NCBI GenBank assembly: GCA_963931865.1
Contig: OZ007508.1
Span: 14,692,781 to 14,756,780 of the forward strand
DNA length: 64,000 bases
Source of the DNA: Axinella damicornis
Taxonomy: Eukaryota; Porifera; Demospongiae; Axinellida; Axinellidae
Reading direction: 5' to 3'
Shown here in pieces: positions 26,268-35,092 of the stretch (position 1 is the stretch's first letter; each line of letters starts with the position of its first letter). The translations under genes and the position numbers were made by a program. Below the pieces are notes generated by a model. That model made no database searches. It was not told the origin of the DNA and worked only from the letters and a program-made list of their open reading frames with translations.

Positions 26268-29060
26268 CTAATGACTTGTCTCAAGAAACTGTTCTACGTC
26301 GTCAATCACAGTAAGTTGAGCAAGAGGTATCGAAAAATTCACAGTGTGAACTGTTTCTTCTTTAGACATTGAATTGAAAACCCTTTCTACAACTTCACTG
26401 TTGCGCTCCCAATAAGCAAGGAACTGTCCTCGATCAAAAACATGATCGAACTGCGGATGGTAGATATTTGTTTCGGCTATGTCCTTCTCGTACCCGCTCA
26501 CCAGGTATCTAACAAAGTTCCTAACATTCTGCTCCTCCGAGACCGCGAAGCAGGTTTCGAATAAATATTCATTCATCAGGGTTCGAATTCCGCCTTGATC
26601 TTTCGCTCCTTGTACATCGTAGTAACCACAACCGACACTACTATCTATCGACTTGGTTGTTAGCTGATACAACACGAAAGTAACAAGTTGATTCTGCATA
26701 CTCTCTATCGCTGATTTTTTCTCACTCGGTACAGAGTATTTGCCATTCAAAATAGAAGGATCAAGCAAATAACCTTCACTAACTACGTTCTCCTCGATAT
26801 CAATGTAGTTCCCTTTGAATTTTTCAAATATCCTCTGAGAAAGCCCTCTCAATCGAGCTATCGCTGTCTCGCTGGTAAGAGCGGGTCTCATTGATTCGTC
26901 AAAGTCAGCCATAGTCAATGCAGCGGATAAATTGCCAACACCGCCAACTAGGTTCGCTGAGCACCTAAGCCTGAACATTAGAAGGTCGCTAACACTTAAA
27001 ATCGAGGGTGGGTAGGCAAGTTTCTCTATTACACCATCTTCTCCAAATATTTTTCGCCAAATCGAGCGAAGATGTTCATCGTCACTATTGCCATCAACGA
27101 AGCCCCGGCCAGTGTCATTGAGTAAGGTTGCGATTCTGCGCACCTGGGGAAGCCTTAAGCCTGAGTTCCCTTCCTCTGATAGAAATGAATAGTCTTGGAT
27201 ATGATCAATGCAATAATCAAGCACATGATTCGAAATTTCCGAATCTAACTCCTTAACTCTATATGTTATTACACTCCATAACTTTTCGTGCGTTACTTCA
27301 GAACTAAACTCACTCCTAGCAAGAACTCGGTGGAGTGCAGTTCCTTCTTTTATCTCCGCAAATCTACTGTCATAAAAGTAGTACTGGTCCGCCAAATTCG
27401 GTTCACTAACATCTACTATAACCTTCAGATAGTTCTCCAACGTTCTGCCTGAGATTTCATTGTTGAAACACGCCCGTGTTTTGAAATCCTCATTAGTCGG
27501 ATTTTTCGGAATTCGTTCCACATCGAAGAGCCCTTTAAGCAACAATACCCTCGGGTCATCACCCAAATCATTGATGTAGTTCTTATAGAATTCAGAGTTC
27601 TTGTATCCCTCACCATCCAAATCCCTTAGAACAGAAAAATAGCCGGTCCTGTTCTCGGTTTCAGCATAGTAAATATCACGGAAAGTGGATGGATAGTTAA
27701 CATATAACAATAACAACAGCGCCATGTCTTCAGGTCGTATATCGGCCTCCTTCAAATCAAGTTCGTGCAATCCCGCAAGCATCACTGTGTTGACTAACCT
27801 CTTTAATTTCCTGACATCAGAAATGAATCGTTTATACTTACCAAATTCAGGTGAGGTGATTAGCCGAGAAATCCCCTCTAAGAAGGCAGAAATATTTTCT
27901 TGTTCAATCTCGGTACCTGCATAAAACCGGGGTAGGGCTTCCTTGAGATACTTTTCGAGCATCTTGCTATTCAGAAACAGATTTGTTTTTACATTTATAA
28001 ATTTCTCAAGATATTCGATTAACTCTTTAGTCTCTGCTTCAACATTATTTTTCGCTGATAGAACTTCCGAATCGTATGCGATCAAAAAGTTTACATTGTG
28101 AAGCGAAAAGCTCTTGTGGATAACGAATAGCAGATGTTTGGAATGCTCGAATTTAATTCGATCTAAGTCATCTATTACAACAATAACCTTTTTCGAGTGC
28201 CGCGCTAGGCAACGTTCGATTTCCTTAAGTGCTTTATCTTGATCATTTTCAAAAAAGGTAGCGGGTAGCTGAATGCCGAAAAGGGAGAAGTTGTCCATTT
28301 TCTCAATTGATCGCAGGTATCGCTGTGATAATCCGCCAAGCTCTGGTGCGTAGATACGTTTACGGATTTCTTTTACAAAGTTTTCAACAAAATGATCAAT
28401 CAGAAATTCGTCGCCAGGATAGTCAATTGGACTAAATTTGAATAAAATAACCTTATCTGAATAGTGTTCCCGCCAAAATCCTTCACATACGTTGAGAAAA
28501 CTGGATTTCCCAATTCCCCACGGCGCATCAATTCCGAAGACCAGGCTTTCGCTTCTTCCTCCATCGTATATACGCCGAGCAAAATTGTGCGCCTTCTCGG
28601 ATACACCTAGCTCGTCATCGGTGCCCAGAGAAATAGCTTTATCAGAAAGAAAGAGTGAACGCTCGGCGGTTCTGGGCATCCTTTGCCTTATACCTGAAAT
28701 TACAAATAGCAAGAGAAGCACTATAACAACGGTTAAATGTTGAGTCAGGTTTAGATTCTCCAAAATCGGTAGATAGAACTTGGATAATAGCTCCGGGAAA
28801 GAGAAGACAACAAGTCCGCCAATAGGAAATCCAAGATAAGCCTCATGAAATTTAAACGACTTACATTCCGATCGATGATATTGCCTATACATCCAATAGC
28901 AAAAAAAGAGAGCAGCGGTTACATAAAGCAAAAAACTCAAAACCGGAAAGTCAGGAACACCAATGGAACCAAGCTGATATCCAACGTACCAACCGAAGAG
29001 GAACGATTCGGAAACTAGATATCCCTGTAGGGCAATTTTAAGAAACTGGCTGTAGTTCAA
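26268..29060 (-). CDS. KAP-family P-loop NTPase with N-terminal membrane helices
   Basis: 930 residues. Four hydrophobic segments lie in the first 125 residues (about 11-30, 38-56, 76-95, 108-124). The KAP NTPase follows, with Walker A GIDAPWGIGKSSF (176-188) and Walker B KVIVVIDDLDRI (291-302), plus a long C-terminal helical region of unknown role. KAP ATPases with membrane segments include the F-plasmid phage-exclusion protein PifA, so a defence role is plausible but not shown. The preferred start is TTG 29060 with GGA upstream; an ATG four bases earlier is out of frame. The gene is clearly more AT-rich than the chromosome around it, suggesting transfer. Confidence 0.85.
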   Translation of the reverse strand: MNYSQFLKIALQGYLVSESFLFGWYVGYQLGSIGVPDFPVLSFLLYVTAALFFCYWMYRQYHRSECKSFKFHEAYLGFPIGGLVVFSFPELLSKFYLPILENLNLTQHLTVVIVLLLLFVISGIRQRMPRTAERSLFLSDKAISLGTDDELGVSEKAHNFARRIYDGGRSESLVFGIDAPWGIGKSSFLNVCEGFWREHYSDKVILFKFSPIDYPGDEFLIDHFVENFVKEIRKRIYAPELGGLSQRYLRSIEKMDNFSLFGIQLPATFFENDQDKALKEIERCLARHSKKVIVVIDDLDRIKFEHSKHLLFVIHKSFSLHNVNFLIAYDSEVLSAKNNVEAETKELIEYLEKFINVKTNLFLNSKMLEKYLKEALPRFYAGTEIEQENISAFLEGISRLITSPEFGKYKRFISDVRKLKRLVNTVMLAGLHELDLKEADIRPEDMALLLLLYVNYPSTFRDIYYAETENRTGYFSVLRDLDGEGYKNSEFYKNYINDLGDDPRVLLLKGLFDVERIPKNPTNEDFKTRACFNNEISGRTLENYLKVIVDVSEPNLADQYYFYDSRFAEIKEGTALHRVLARSEFSSEVTHEKLWSVITYRVKELDSEISNHVLDYCIDHIQDYSFLSEEGNSGLRLPQVRRIATLLNDTGRGFVDGNSDDEHLRSIWRKIFGEDGVIEKLAYPPSILSVSDLLMFRLRCSANLVGGVGNLSAALTMADFDESMRPALTSETAIARLRGLSQRIFEKFKGNYIDIEENVVSEGYLLDPSILNGKYSVPSEKKSAIESMQNQLVTFVLYQLTTKSIDSSVGCGYYDVQGAKDQGGIRTLMNEYLFETCFAVSEEQNVRNFVRYLVSGYEKDIAETNIYHPQFDHVFDRGQFLAYWERNSEVVERVFNSMSKEETVHTVNFSIPLAQLTVIDDVEQFLETSH

Positions 29061-29261
29061 TCATTTTCCAACGTGTGCTTAACATACTACGAAGCATAAC
29101 CTTACATCATCTTAGTAAAAAGACAATTTCAAGAGGTGGCAATGTGACATGCATGACCACTAATCTCCTCAAGTGTCGCCCAGATGGTTGGGAGAAGACT
29201 CCGTCTTCCGGTTACAAATAGAGGTCTCAATCAGCTTCAACAATACGCTGAATCAGGGTGA

Positions 29262-29289
29262 TTGTCCCACTCCGCCAACGGGGTATAAT
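29262..29289 (+). promoter_or_regulatory. Sigma-70 promoter predicted to give a leaderless restriction-modification mRNA
   Basis: TTGTCC (29262-29267) and a perfect TATAAT (29284-29289) are 16 bases apart. Transcription would normally start about seven bases after the -10, which is the A of the ATG at 29296. No ribosome binding site lies before this ATG, consistent with a leaderless message. The 29061-29261 stretch before it shows no gene. Confidence 0.6.
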
Positions 29290-29295
29290 CGCGCC

Positions 29296-32200
29296 ATGCA
29301 CTGGCTCAGCGGCTATCTCAAGGAAATCACCCACATTGTCGAGGGCGGCGGTGCCACCGAGTTTTCCTACCGCACCGCCATCGACAACATGCTGCAAGCG
29401 GCGGCGAGCGAGTTCGGCATCGCCGTTGATATTCTGCAAGAGCCGAGCCGCGTCCCCAATATCGGCGCGCCCGATTTTCGCATCAGCGCCAAGGGTGGCG
29501 GGGTCATCGGCTATGTGGAGTGCAAAAAACCCGGCGACAACCTGCGCAAACTGACGGGCGCCGAGCAACTGCAAAAATACCGCGCGCTGTCCGGTAATAT
29601 ACTCCTCACCGACGCATGGCATTGGTTGCTGTTGCGAGACGGCAAGCGCGTCAGCGACGCCGTGTTGTCCGACCGCCAAACCAAAGCCGCTTTCACCGAC
29701 TTGTTGCGTGCCTTCATGCAAGCACCCGCCGAAAAAATTGGCGATGCCAAACGGCTGGCGGAGGCGCTGGCGAGGCGCTGCGCGCTATTGCGAGACGGGC
29801 TGGAGGCGCACGCCGACCAGGATCCGACGCAATCGCGCCTGCACAGTTTGCTGAAAGACTTCCGCACCGCCCTGGGCGCAGACCTCAGCTTCGACCAATT
29901 CGCCGACACCTTCGCGCAAACGCTGGTATACAGTCTGCTACTTGCCAAACTCAAAGCGCCCACCGGCGCGGTTCTCGATTTATACGATCTCAACCTCCAC
30001 ATTCCGACCAACTTCGCCGTCATCCGCGATATAACCATTTTTCTGCAAGATCTGAGAGACCGCAAGTATGAGAGCGTCGCCTGGGTCGTGGACGATATTC
30101 TGGGGGTGGTCAATAGCATGGACGTGGCGGCGGTTACCGAATCGATGTCATACCGAAATGGCGGCAAGGGCTTCGACGACGGCGATGATCCCTACCTCTA
30201 TTTCTACGAAAACTTTCTCGCCGCCTACGACACCAAACAGCGCGAGCGGCGCGGCGTCTATTACACCCCGCCGCCGGTGGTCAAGTTCATCGTGCGCGCA
30301 GTCGATGACCTGTTGCGCCGTGATTTCAAGATGCCCGGCGGTCTCGCCGAAACCGGCGCCGTAACTGCGCTGGATTTTGCCGCCGGTACCGGCACTTTCA
30401 TGCTGGAAATGATGCGTAGCGTGCTGGCGGGCGCAACACCGGCGCGCCGCGACATGCTCACCCGAGGCCACCTTCTGAAAAACTTCCACGGTTTTGAATT
30501 ATTGATGGCGCCCTACGCTATCGCCCACCTGAAACTGTCGCAGTTTCTGGCCGACAACGATGTGCCGCTACAAGACGACGAACGTATCAACATTTTTCTG
30601 ACCAACACGCTGGGAAAAGCCAGCAAACAAATCGAATTGGCGTTGATTCCCAAACTGGCCGACGAGGTGAACCGCGCACAAAGCGTAAAAGACTCGCCGG
30701 TGCTGGTGATTACCGGCAATCCGCCGTATTCGGTTGTATCGCAAAACAAAGGGGAGTGGATTGTCGGTTTGATTGATGATTACAAAAAGATTGATGGCGG
30801 AAAACGCAAAGAACAAAATCTGAAAGTTCTTCTGGATGACTATGTGAAATTCATTCGTTTCGCCCAGTGGAAAATGGATCAAGTGGAACACGGCATCGTT
30901 GCCATCATCACCAACCACGGCTTTTTGGACAACCCGACCTTTCGCGGTATGCGCAAGAGTTTGCTTGATACTTTCGACACGCTTTATTTTCTCGATCTGC
31001 ACGGCAATGCCAATAAAAAAGAAACCGCGCCCGATGGCGGCAAAGATCAAAATGTATTCGATATCCGCCAGGGTGTGGCGATCAGCATCATGGTGAAAAA
31101 CCGGCAAGCGAAGGAACTGGGCGTTTTTCATGCCGATCTATACGGCAAGCGCGAAGATAAATATGCCGCTTGCATGGAAAATGACATAACGACCGTGCAG
31201 TGGCGGAAAATAAAACCGCCGCCGCCGTTCTATCTTTTCATTCCGCGCGATGAAAAAGCCGCGAAAGAATATCAAGCGCACTACTCGGTTCAGGATATAT
31301 TTGTCGCGCAAAGTACCGGCATAAAATCACACCGTGATCATTTTGCTTTTGCCTTTACGCCGGAAGAAATCAAAATTCGAATCGGCAAAATGACTGACAC
31401 TGGCGTCAGCACGAAAGCGTTGCGCGAAATGTATAACCTCAAAGACACGCGTGATTGGAGTCTCGAATCCGCCCGTAAGTTGCTGATAGAAAACTGTTCT
31501 TTTGAGCAATTTTTGAAATCATGCTTATATTGTCCTTTTGACAGCCGTTGGTGCTACTACGGCGAAGAGACGATGGAACTTCATCGCCCTGAAGTTACGA
31601 AACATTTTCTGGCAGGAGAAAATGTTGGCTTGTTGACTTCACGCGTAACAAAGGATGCTTTTTCGTGTTTTTGTATTGATATTCTCGCCACTCACAAATC
31701 TGCGGTGCGTTATGACACGACTTACCTATTCCCCCTCTATCGTTACGACGATAACCTCGGTGTAATCACCCGCCGCGAAAACCTGACTCCAAAATTCCGC
31801 CGCTGGCTGGACGACCGCTACGCCACCGCCCACACCCCCGAAGACATCCTCGGTTGCATCTATGCCGTCCTGCATTCCCCCGACTATCGCAAGCGTTACG
31901 CCGACTTTCTGCGCACCGATTTCCCACGCATTCCTTTCCCCGACACCACCGCCGAATTCATGCGCCTCGCCACCCTCGGCAACGACCTCATTGCAGCCCA
32001 CCTTCTGCGCACCAACTGCACCGGCGATTTGGCGCAACACGCCGGCACTGGCACCTCCCACAAGGTGGAAAAAGTCCGCTACGACGAAAAAACCGAACGC
32101 CTATACTTCAACAAAGACGAATGGTTTGCCCCACTACCGCCGGACATCTTCGCCTTCCAAATCGGCGGCTACCAACCGCTCGACAAATACCTCAAATCCC

Positions 32201-32304
32201 GCAAGGGTCGAACCCTCTCCCTCCCCGAAACCGACACTATACAAAAAACCGCCAACGCCATCGCTTTCACAATCGACAAAATGCGGGAAATTGATAAAGG
32301 GTAA
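29296..32304 (+). CDS. Single-chain restriction-modification enzyme (type IIG / type-ISP-like, no helicase seen)
   Basis: 1002 residues from ATG 29296. The N-terminus carries a PD-(D/E)xK nuclease pattern: APDFRI (Asp60), then GYVECKKPG (Glu75, Lys77). A helical connector is followed by an N6-adenine methyltransferase: SAM motif I DFAAGTGTFMLEMM (about 359-372) and catalytic NPPY (about 475-478). The last third should be the target-recognition part. No DEAD-box helicase motifs are seen between nuclease and methylase, which favours type IIG over a full type ISP enzyme. Positions about 30.7-31.75 kb are more AT-rich than the flanks, as if the recognition part had been exchanged. The frame is open back to 29173, but the promoter position argues for 29296. 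Confidence 0.85.
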   Translation: MHWLSGYLKEITHIVEGGGATEFSYRTAIDNMLQAAASEFGIAVDILQEPSRVPNIGAPDFRISAKGGGVIGYVECKKPGDNLRKLTGAEQLQKYRALSGNILLTDAWHWLLLRDGKRVSDAVLSDRQTKAAFTDLLRAFMQAPAEKIGDAKRLAEALARRCALLRDGLEAHADQDPTQSRLHSLLKDFRTALGADLSFDQFADTFAQTLVYSLLLAKLKAPTGAVLDLYDLNLHIPTNFAVIRDITIFLQDLRDRKYESVAWVVDDILGVVNSMDVAAVTESMSYRNGGKGFDDGDDPYLYFYENFLAAYDTKQRERRGVYYTPPPVVKFIVRAVDDLLRRDFKMPGGLAETGAVTALDFAAGTGTFMLEMMRSVLAGATPARRDMLTRGHLLKNFHGFELLMAPYAIAHLKLSQFLADNDVPLQDDERINIFLTNTLGKASKQIELALIPKLADEVNRAQSVKDSPVLVITGNPPYSVVSQNKGEWIVGLIDDYKKIDGGKRKEQNLKVLLDDYVKFIRFAQWKMDQVEHGIVAIITNHGFLDNPTFRGMRKSLLDTFDTLYFLDLHGNANKKETAPDGGKDQNVFDIRQGVAISIMVKNRQAKELGVFHADLYGKREDKYAACMENDITTVQWRKIKPPPPFYLFIPRDEKAAKEYQAHYSVQDIFVAQSTGIKSHRDHFAFAFTPEEIKIRIGKMTDTGVSTKALREMYNLKDTRDWSLESARKLLIENCSFEQFLKSCLYCPFDSRWCYYGEETMELHRPEVTKHFLAGENVGLLTSRVTKDAFSCFCIDILATHKSAVRYDTTYLFPLYRYDDNLGVITRRENLTPKFRRWLDDRYATAHTPEDILGCIYAVLHSPDYRKRYADFLRTDFPRIPFPDTTAEFMRLATLGNDLIAAHLLRTNCTGDLAQHAGTGTSHKVEKVRYDEKTERLYFNKDEWFAPLPPDIFAFQIGGYQPLDKYLKSRKGRTLSLPETDTIQKTANAIAFTIDKMREIDKG

Positions 32305-32374
32305 ACGGTGAGATTGACTGACAATATCCATACCACTGACTACTCACAGACGTCACAACTGGAAGACAAGGAAC

Positions 32375-33208
32375 ATGAGTATAAAATTTGAAGAAATCAA
32401 TAAATGGTCGGAAGTTAAATTGGAGATCATTAATCAATATGCCATTCCCTACATGAACATCATGCGCGGGCAGAAATTCAAAACTCACTATGTGGATGGT
32501 TTTTGCGGATCCGGCATTCATATAAGCCGAGAGGATTGGAGTACTGTACCTGGCAGTCCTTTGCAAGTATTGGATATTCCGAAACCTTTTGATACTTACC
32601 ATTTTGTGGATTTAGATGACGATAAAACGAGCGCCCTCAAGGAAATTTGTAAAAATAATTTTCCTGACAGAAACATCGAAATTATAACGGGCGATTGCAA
32701 CGAGGTGCTCATGCACATGCTACCTAAATTCTCGTTCGAGAACTATGACAGGCTATTTTGTCTGCTTGACCCCTATGGCTTGCATCTTAATTGGAATGTT
32801 ATTGAGAAGATGGGATCTATGAACATAGTAGATCTTATTCTTCATTTTCCGATTATGGATATTAATAGAAATGCCATTTGGAAGAACCCCCACGAAGTTC
32901 CTCAGGCTGGAATTGAGCGAATGAATTATTTTTGGGGAGATGAGACATGGAAAGACATAGCGTATACAGATGACCCGCAGCAGAACTTGTTTGGTGACCC
33001 GAAAAAGAAGAAACAAGAAAATATAACCATTGCGAATGCTTTCAAAGATCGCTTGAAGGTGCATGGTAAATTCAAATATGTTCCCGATCCAATACCCATG
33101 AAGAATAGTACAAATGCCGTTGTGTACTACTTGTTTTTTGCATCACAAGATAAGACCGCGAATAAAATCGCAAAGCACTTGTTCAACAAATACGGGGAAG
33201 AGACATGA
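32375..33208 (+). CDS. tcmP: Three-Cys-motif partner protein TcmP
   Basis: 277 residues. KLEIINQYAIPYMNIM, YVDGFCGSGIH, FVDLDDDK, CLLDPYGLHLNW and VDLILHFPIMDINRNAIWK are the TcmP signatures; the region around GFCGSG and FVDLD looks like a Rossmann methyltransferase-type fold. AAGGA precedes the ATG. Its stop overlaps the next start by ATGA, so the pair is translationally coupled. The biochemical role of TcmP is not known to me. The gene is AT-rich relative to the restriction enzyme before it. Confidence 0.9.
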   Translation: MSIKFEEINKWSEVKLEIINQYAIPYMNIMRGQKFKTHYVDGFCGSGIHISREDWSTVPGSPLQVLDIPKPFDTYHFVDLDDDKTSALKEICKNNFPDRNIEIITGDCNEVLMHMLPKFSFENYDRLFCLLDPYGLHLNWNVIEKMGSMNIVDLILHFPIMDINRNAIWKNPHEVPQAGIERMNYFWGDETWKDIAYTDDPQQNLFGDPKKKKQENITIANAFKDRLKVHGKFKYVPDPIPMKNSTNAVVYYLFFASQDKTANKIAKHLFNKYGEET

Positions 33209-33957
33209 CTATTTCCAAAATAGAGTGGACAGAGGCTACCTGGAATCCGGTTACCGGATGTACCAAAATTTCCGCCGGTTGTAAGCATTGTTATGCCGAG
33301 ACCCTTTCACGCCGCCTAACTGCGATGGGTGTGAAAGGGTATGAAAATGGCTTTACTGTTTCAATTCATCCTGAGAGGCTGAGTATTCCTTTACGGCGTA
33401 AAAAACCGACCGTTTGGTTTGTGAATTCCATGTCCGACCTGTTTCATCCCAAAGTATCGTTTAATTTTGTAGATGAAGTGATGGGCGTCATTTGCAAAAC
33501 ACCTCAACATACTTATCAAATTCTCACCAAACGACCGGGCAGAATGCGGCAGTATTTCAATCATCGCAAGGTACCCTCAAATGCGTGGTTGGGAACAAGT
33601 GTTGAAAACAAAAAACACGGTGTACCTCGCATTGATGAATTGCAAAAAATAAAAGCACAAGTGCGGTTTTTGTCGATTGAGCCGTTATTGGAAGACATCG
33701 GCAAAATTGAACTGAACGGTATCCATTGGGTTATCGTCGGTGGCGAAAGCGGCAAGGGGGCCCGGCCGATGCATCCTGTTTGGGTGGATAATGTGCAACA
33801 GCAATGCACCATCGCCAAAGTTCATTTTTTCTTTAAGCAGTGGGGCGCGTTTGGTGCAGATGGCATCTGCCGCAGCAAAAAAGCGAATGGTCGGAAATAC
33901 AAAGGCAAGCATTGGGACGACATGCCCAGGGTGCTTCAACTCCATGCTGACGGTTAA
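33205..33957 (+). CDS. Phage Gp37/Gp68-family protein (DUF5131) with three-Cys motif
   Basis: 250 residues. EWTEATWNPVTGC followed by Cys19-x6-Cys26-x2-Cys29 and YAE forms the three-Cys motif of this family, possibly an Fe-S or radical-SAM-like centre. Later conserved blocks are WFVNSMSDLFHP, YQILTKRPGRM, WLGTSVEN, FLSIEPLLEDIG and WVIVGGESGKGARPM. The family occurs in phages and in bacterial islands, very often beside TcmP. Chemistry and target are unknown; a nucleic-acid or defence role is only an inference from neighbours. Confidence 0.9.
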   Translation: MTISKIEWTEATWNPVTGCTKISAGCKHCYAETLSRRLTAMGVKGYENGFTVSIHPERLSIPLRRKKPTVWFVNSMSDLFHPKVSFNFVDEVMGVICKTPQHTYQILTKRPGRMRQYFNHRKVPSNAWLGTSVENKKHGVPRIDELQKIKAQVRFLSIEPLLEDIGKIELNGIHWVIVGGESGKGARPMHPVWVDNVQQQCTIAKVHFFFKQWGAFGADGICRSKKANGRKYKGKHWDDMPRVLQLHADG

Positions 33958-34131
33958 GCCTTGTTACTTCGGAAATAGCCTTACAAGCTGGCGTTGGCGT
34001 CTGTCGACCCACCAGTTTTTAAGACAATGTCAGGGAAGCACCGATGAAATTCACCGTCGCACCGCACACACCCAGGGCAAAGCGCGGCACAGTCGGATGG
34101 ATTTTTCTCGCGTTCGCCGGGCGCTTGACGA

Positions 34132-34566
34132 TTAGTTTGGCGAACTCTCACGCGGAACCGCCATCTTTGCCAGTTGCTGCGCGTGTCTTTCCCGTTCTCG
34201 TTTATCCGTTTCAGCTGTGGATGGAAGAACAATATCCGCATGCCATTTGTTTTCGGGCTGAGGCGTGGCATGAATCCTTCGTTCATCTTCACTGGCATCT
34301 GCAACCGATAATTCCGCCCAGCCGTAGAATTTGCGCTTTTCACCGCGCAGGCTTGCCATGTTGTCGCCGATTTTTGTCAATTCGGCGTCTGATGTGAGGT
34401 CCAGCAGAAAAACGGAAATGGCAAGCGGGCTTTTCTTGTCGAGAAAAATGCTGACGGGGGTATTCCCCGCCCCTTTTTGCATCTTCTTCCAGTCACCACT
34501 CTGAAAAATGGCGCGTCCGACCGCGCCGTCAGTGACCACGGCCCCCGGCGAAGAAGAAGGTATCAC
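34132..34566 (-). CDS. Uncharacterised small protein, second gene of a coupled pair
   Basis: 144 residues from GTG 34566, which overlaps the stop of the preceding gene (GTGA), so expression should be coupled. The sequence is polar with a beta-rich middle (PVSIFLDKKSPLAISVFLLDL) and a charged C-terminus. No family is recognised. The 174 bases between its end and the Gp37/Gp68-type gene contain nothing I can name. Confidence 0.6.
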   Translation of the reverse strand: MIPSSSPGAVVTDGAVGRAIFQSGDWKKMQKGAGNTPVSIFLDKKSPLAISVFLLDLTSDAELTKIGDNMASLRGEKRKFYGWAELSVADASEDERRIHATPQPENKWHADIVLPSTAETDKRERERHAQQLAKMAVPRESSPN

Positions 34567-34976
34567 GCCGGGATTTTTTTCAGCGCATTAATAATGTCGC
34601 CTACAGGTCTGCCCTGTATTGCAGGATAGTGCCTTTCGTAGCTACGTTTATCGGGAGGACTTACATAAAAAGCGATCCCACCGTTAGCGCGACAGTAAAT
34701 GTCAACACGCCATCCGGCACCGCTGGAATAAATAACCACATCGCCATCTTCCCACAAAGAGACCATGTAATCGCGTGGCGCTTTGCGGGCAAGTACCCCA
34801 AGCAAATTTTGCGCCGATTTCCTGGCGGTTGGCGACGGCGGCAAATGTTCGCCTGTCTCCGCGTAATCATCCAACTCAGCAAGTTGCCTCAATGCCTCGT
34901 CGAGACATTTTTGGCCCGCAGGATTTTTTATTGACCGCGTAAGCTCGCTTAAACCGGCATCAAAATGTTGGGTCAT
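34563..34976 (-). CDS. Uncharacterised small protein, first gene of a coupled pair
   Basis: 137 residues from ATG 34976 (MTQHFDAGLSELTRSI). The N-terminal half is helical, the C-terminal half beta-rich (YMVSLWEDGDVVIYSSG, GGIAFYVSPPDKRSYERHY). The frame is open to 35051, but the extra 25 residues look like leader. No family is recognised. Its position next to restriction and three-Cys genes makes it part of the island, and the overlap with the next gene resembles the layout of two-gene modules. Confidence 0.65.
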   Translation of the reverse strand: MTQHFDAGLSELTRSIKNPAGQKCLDEALRQLAELDDYAETGEHLPPSPTARKSAQNLLGVLARKAPRDYMVSLWEDGDVVIYSSGAGWRVDIYCRANGGIAFYVSPPDKRSYERHYPAIQGRPVGDIINALKKIPA

Positions 34977-35092
34977 GTAATTGTGCTCCGATATGCCAGG
35001 AAAGAAAGAGGCATCTTTGCCACCGCACGGTTGCCTCGGAGTATGTACCACAGATTGGCCGGAAATAACATTTAATTTGCGTTAATTCATCT

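Noticed and set aside
26164..35092. Integrase, attachment repeats or tRNA target bounding the defence island
   Set aside because: None could be seen by eye at either border.
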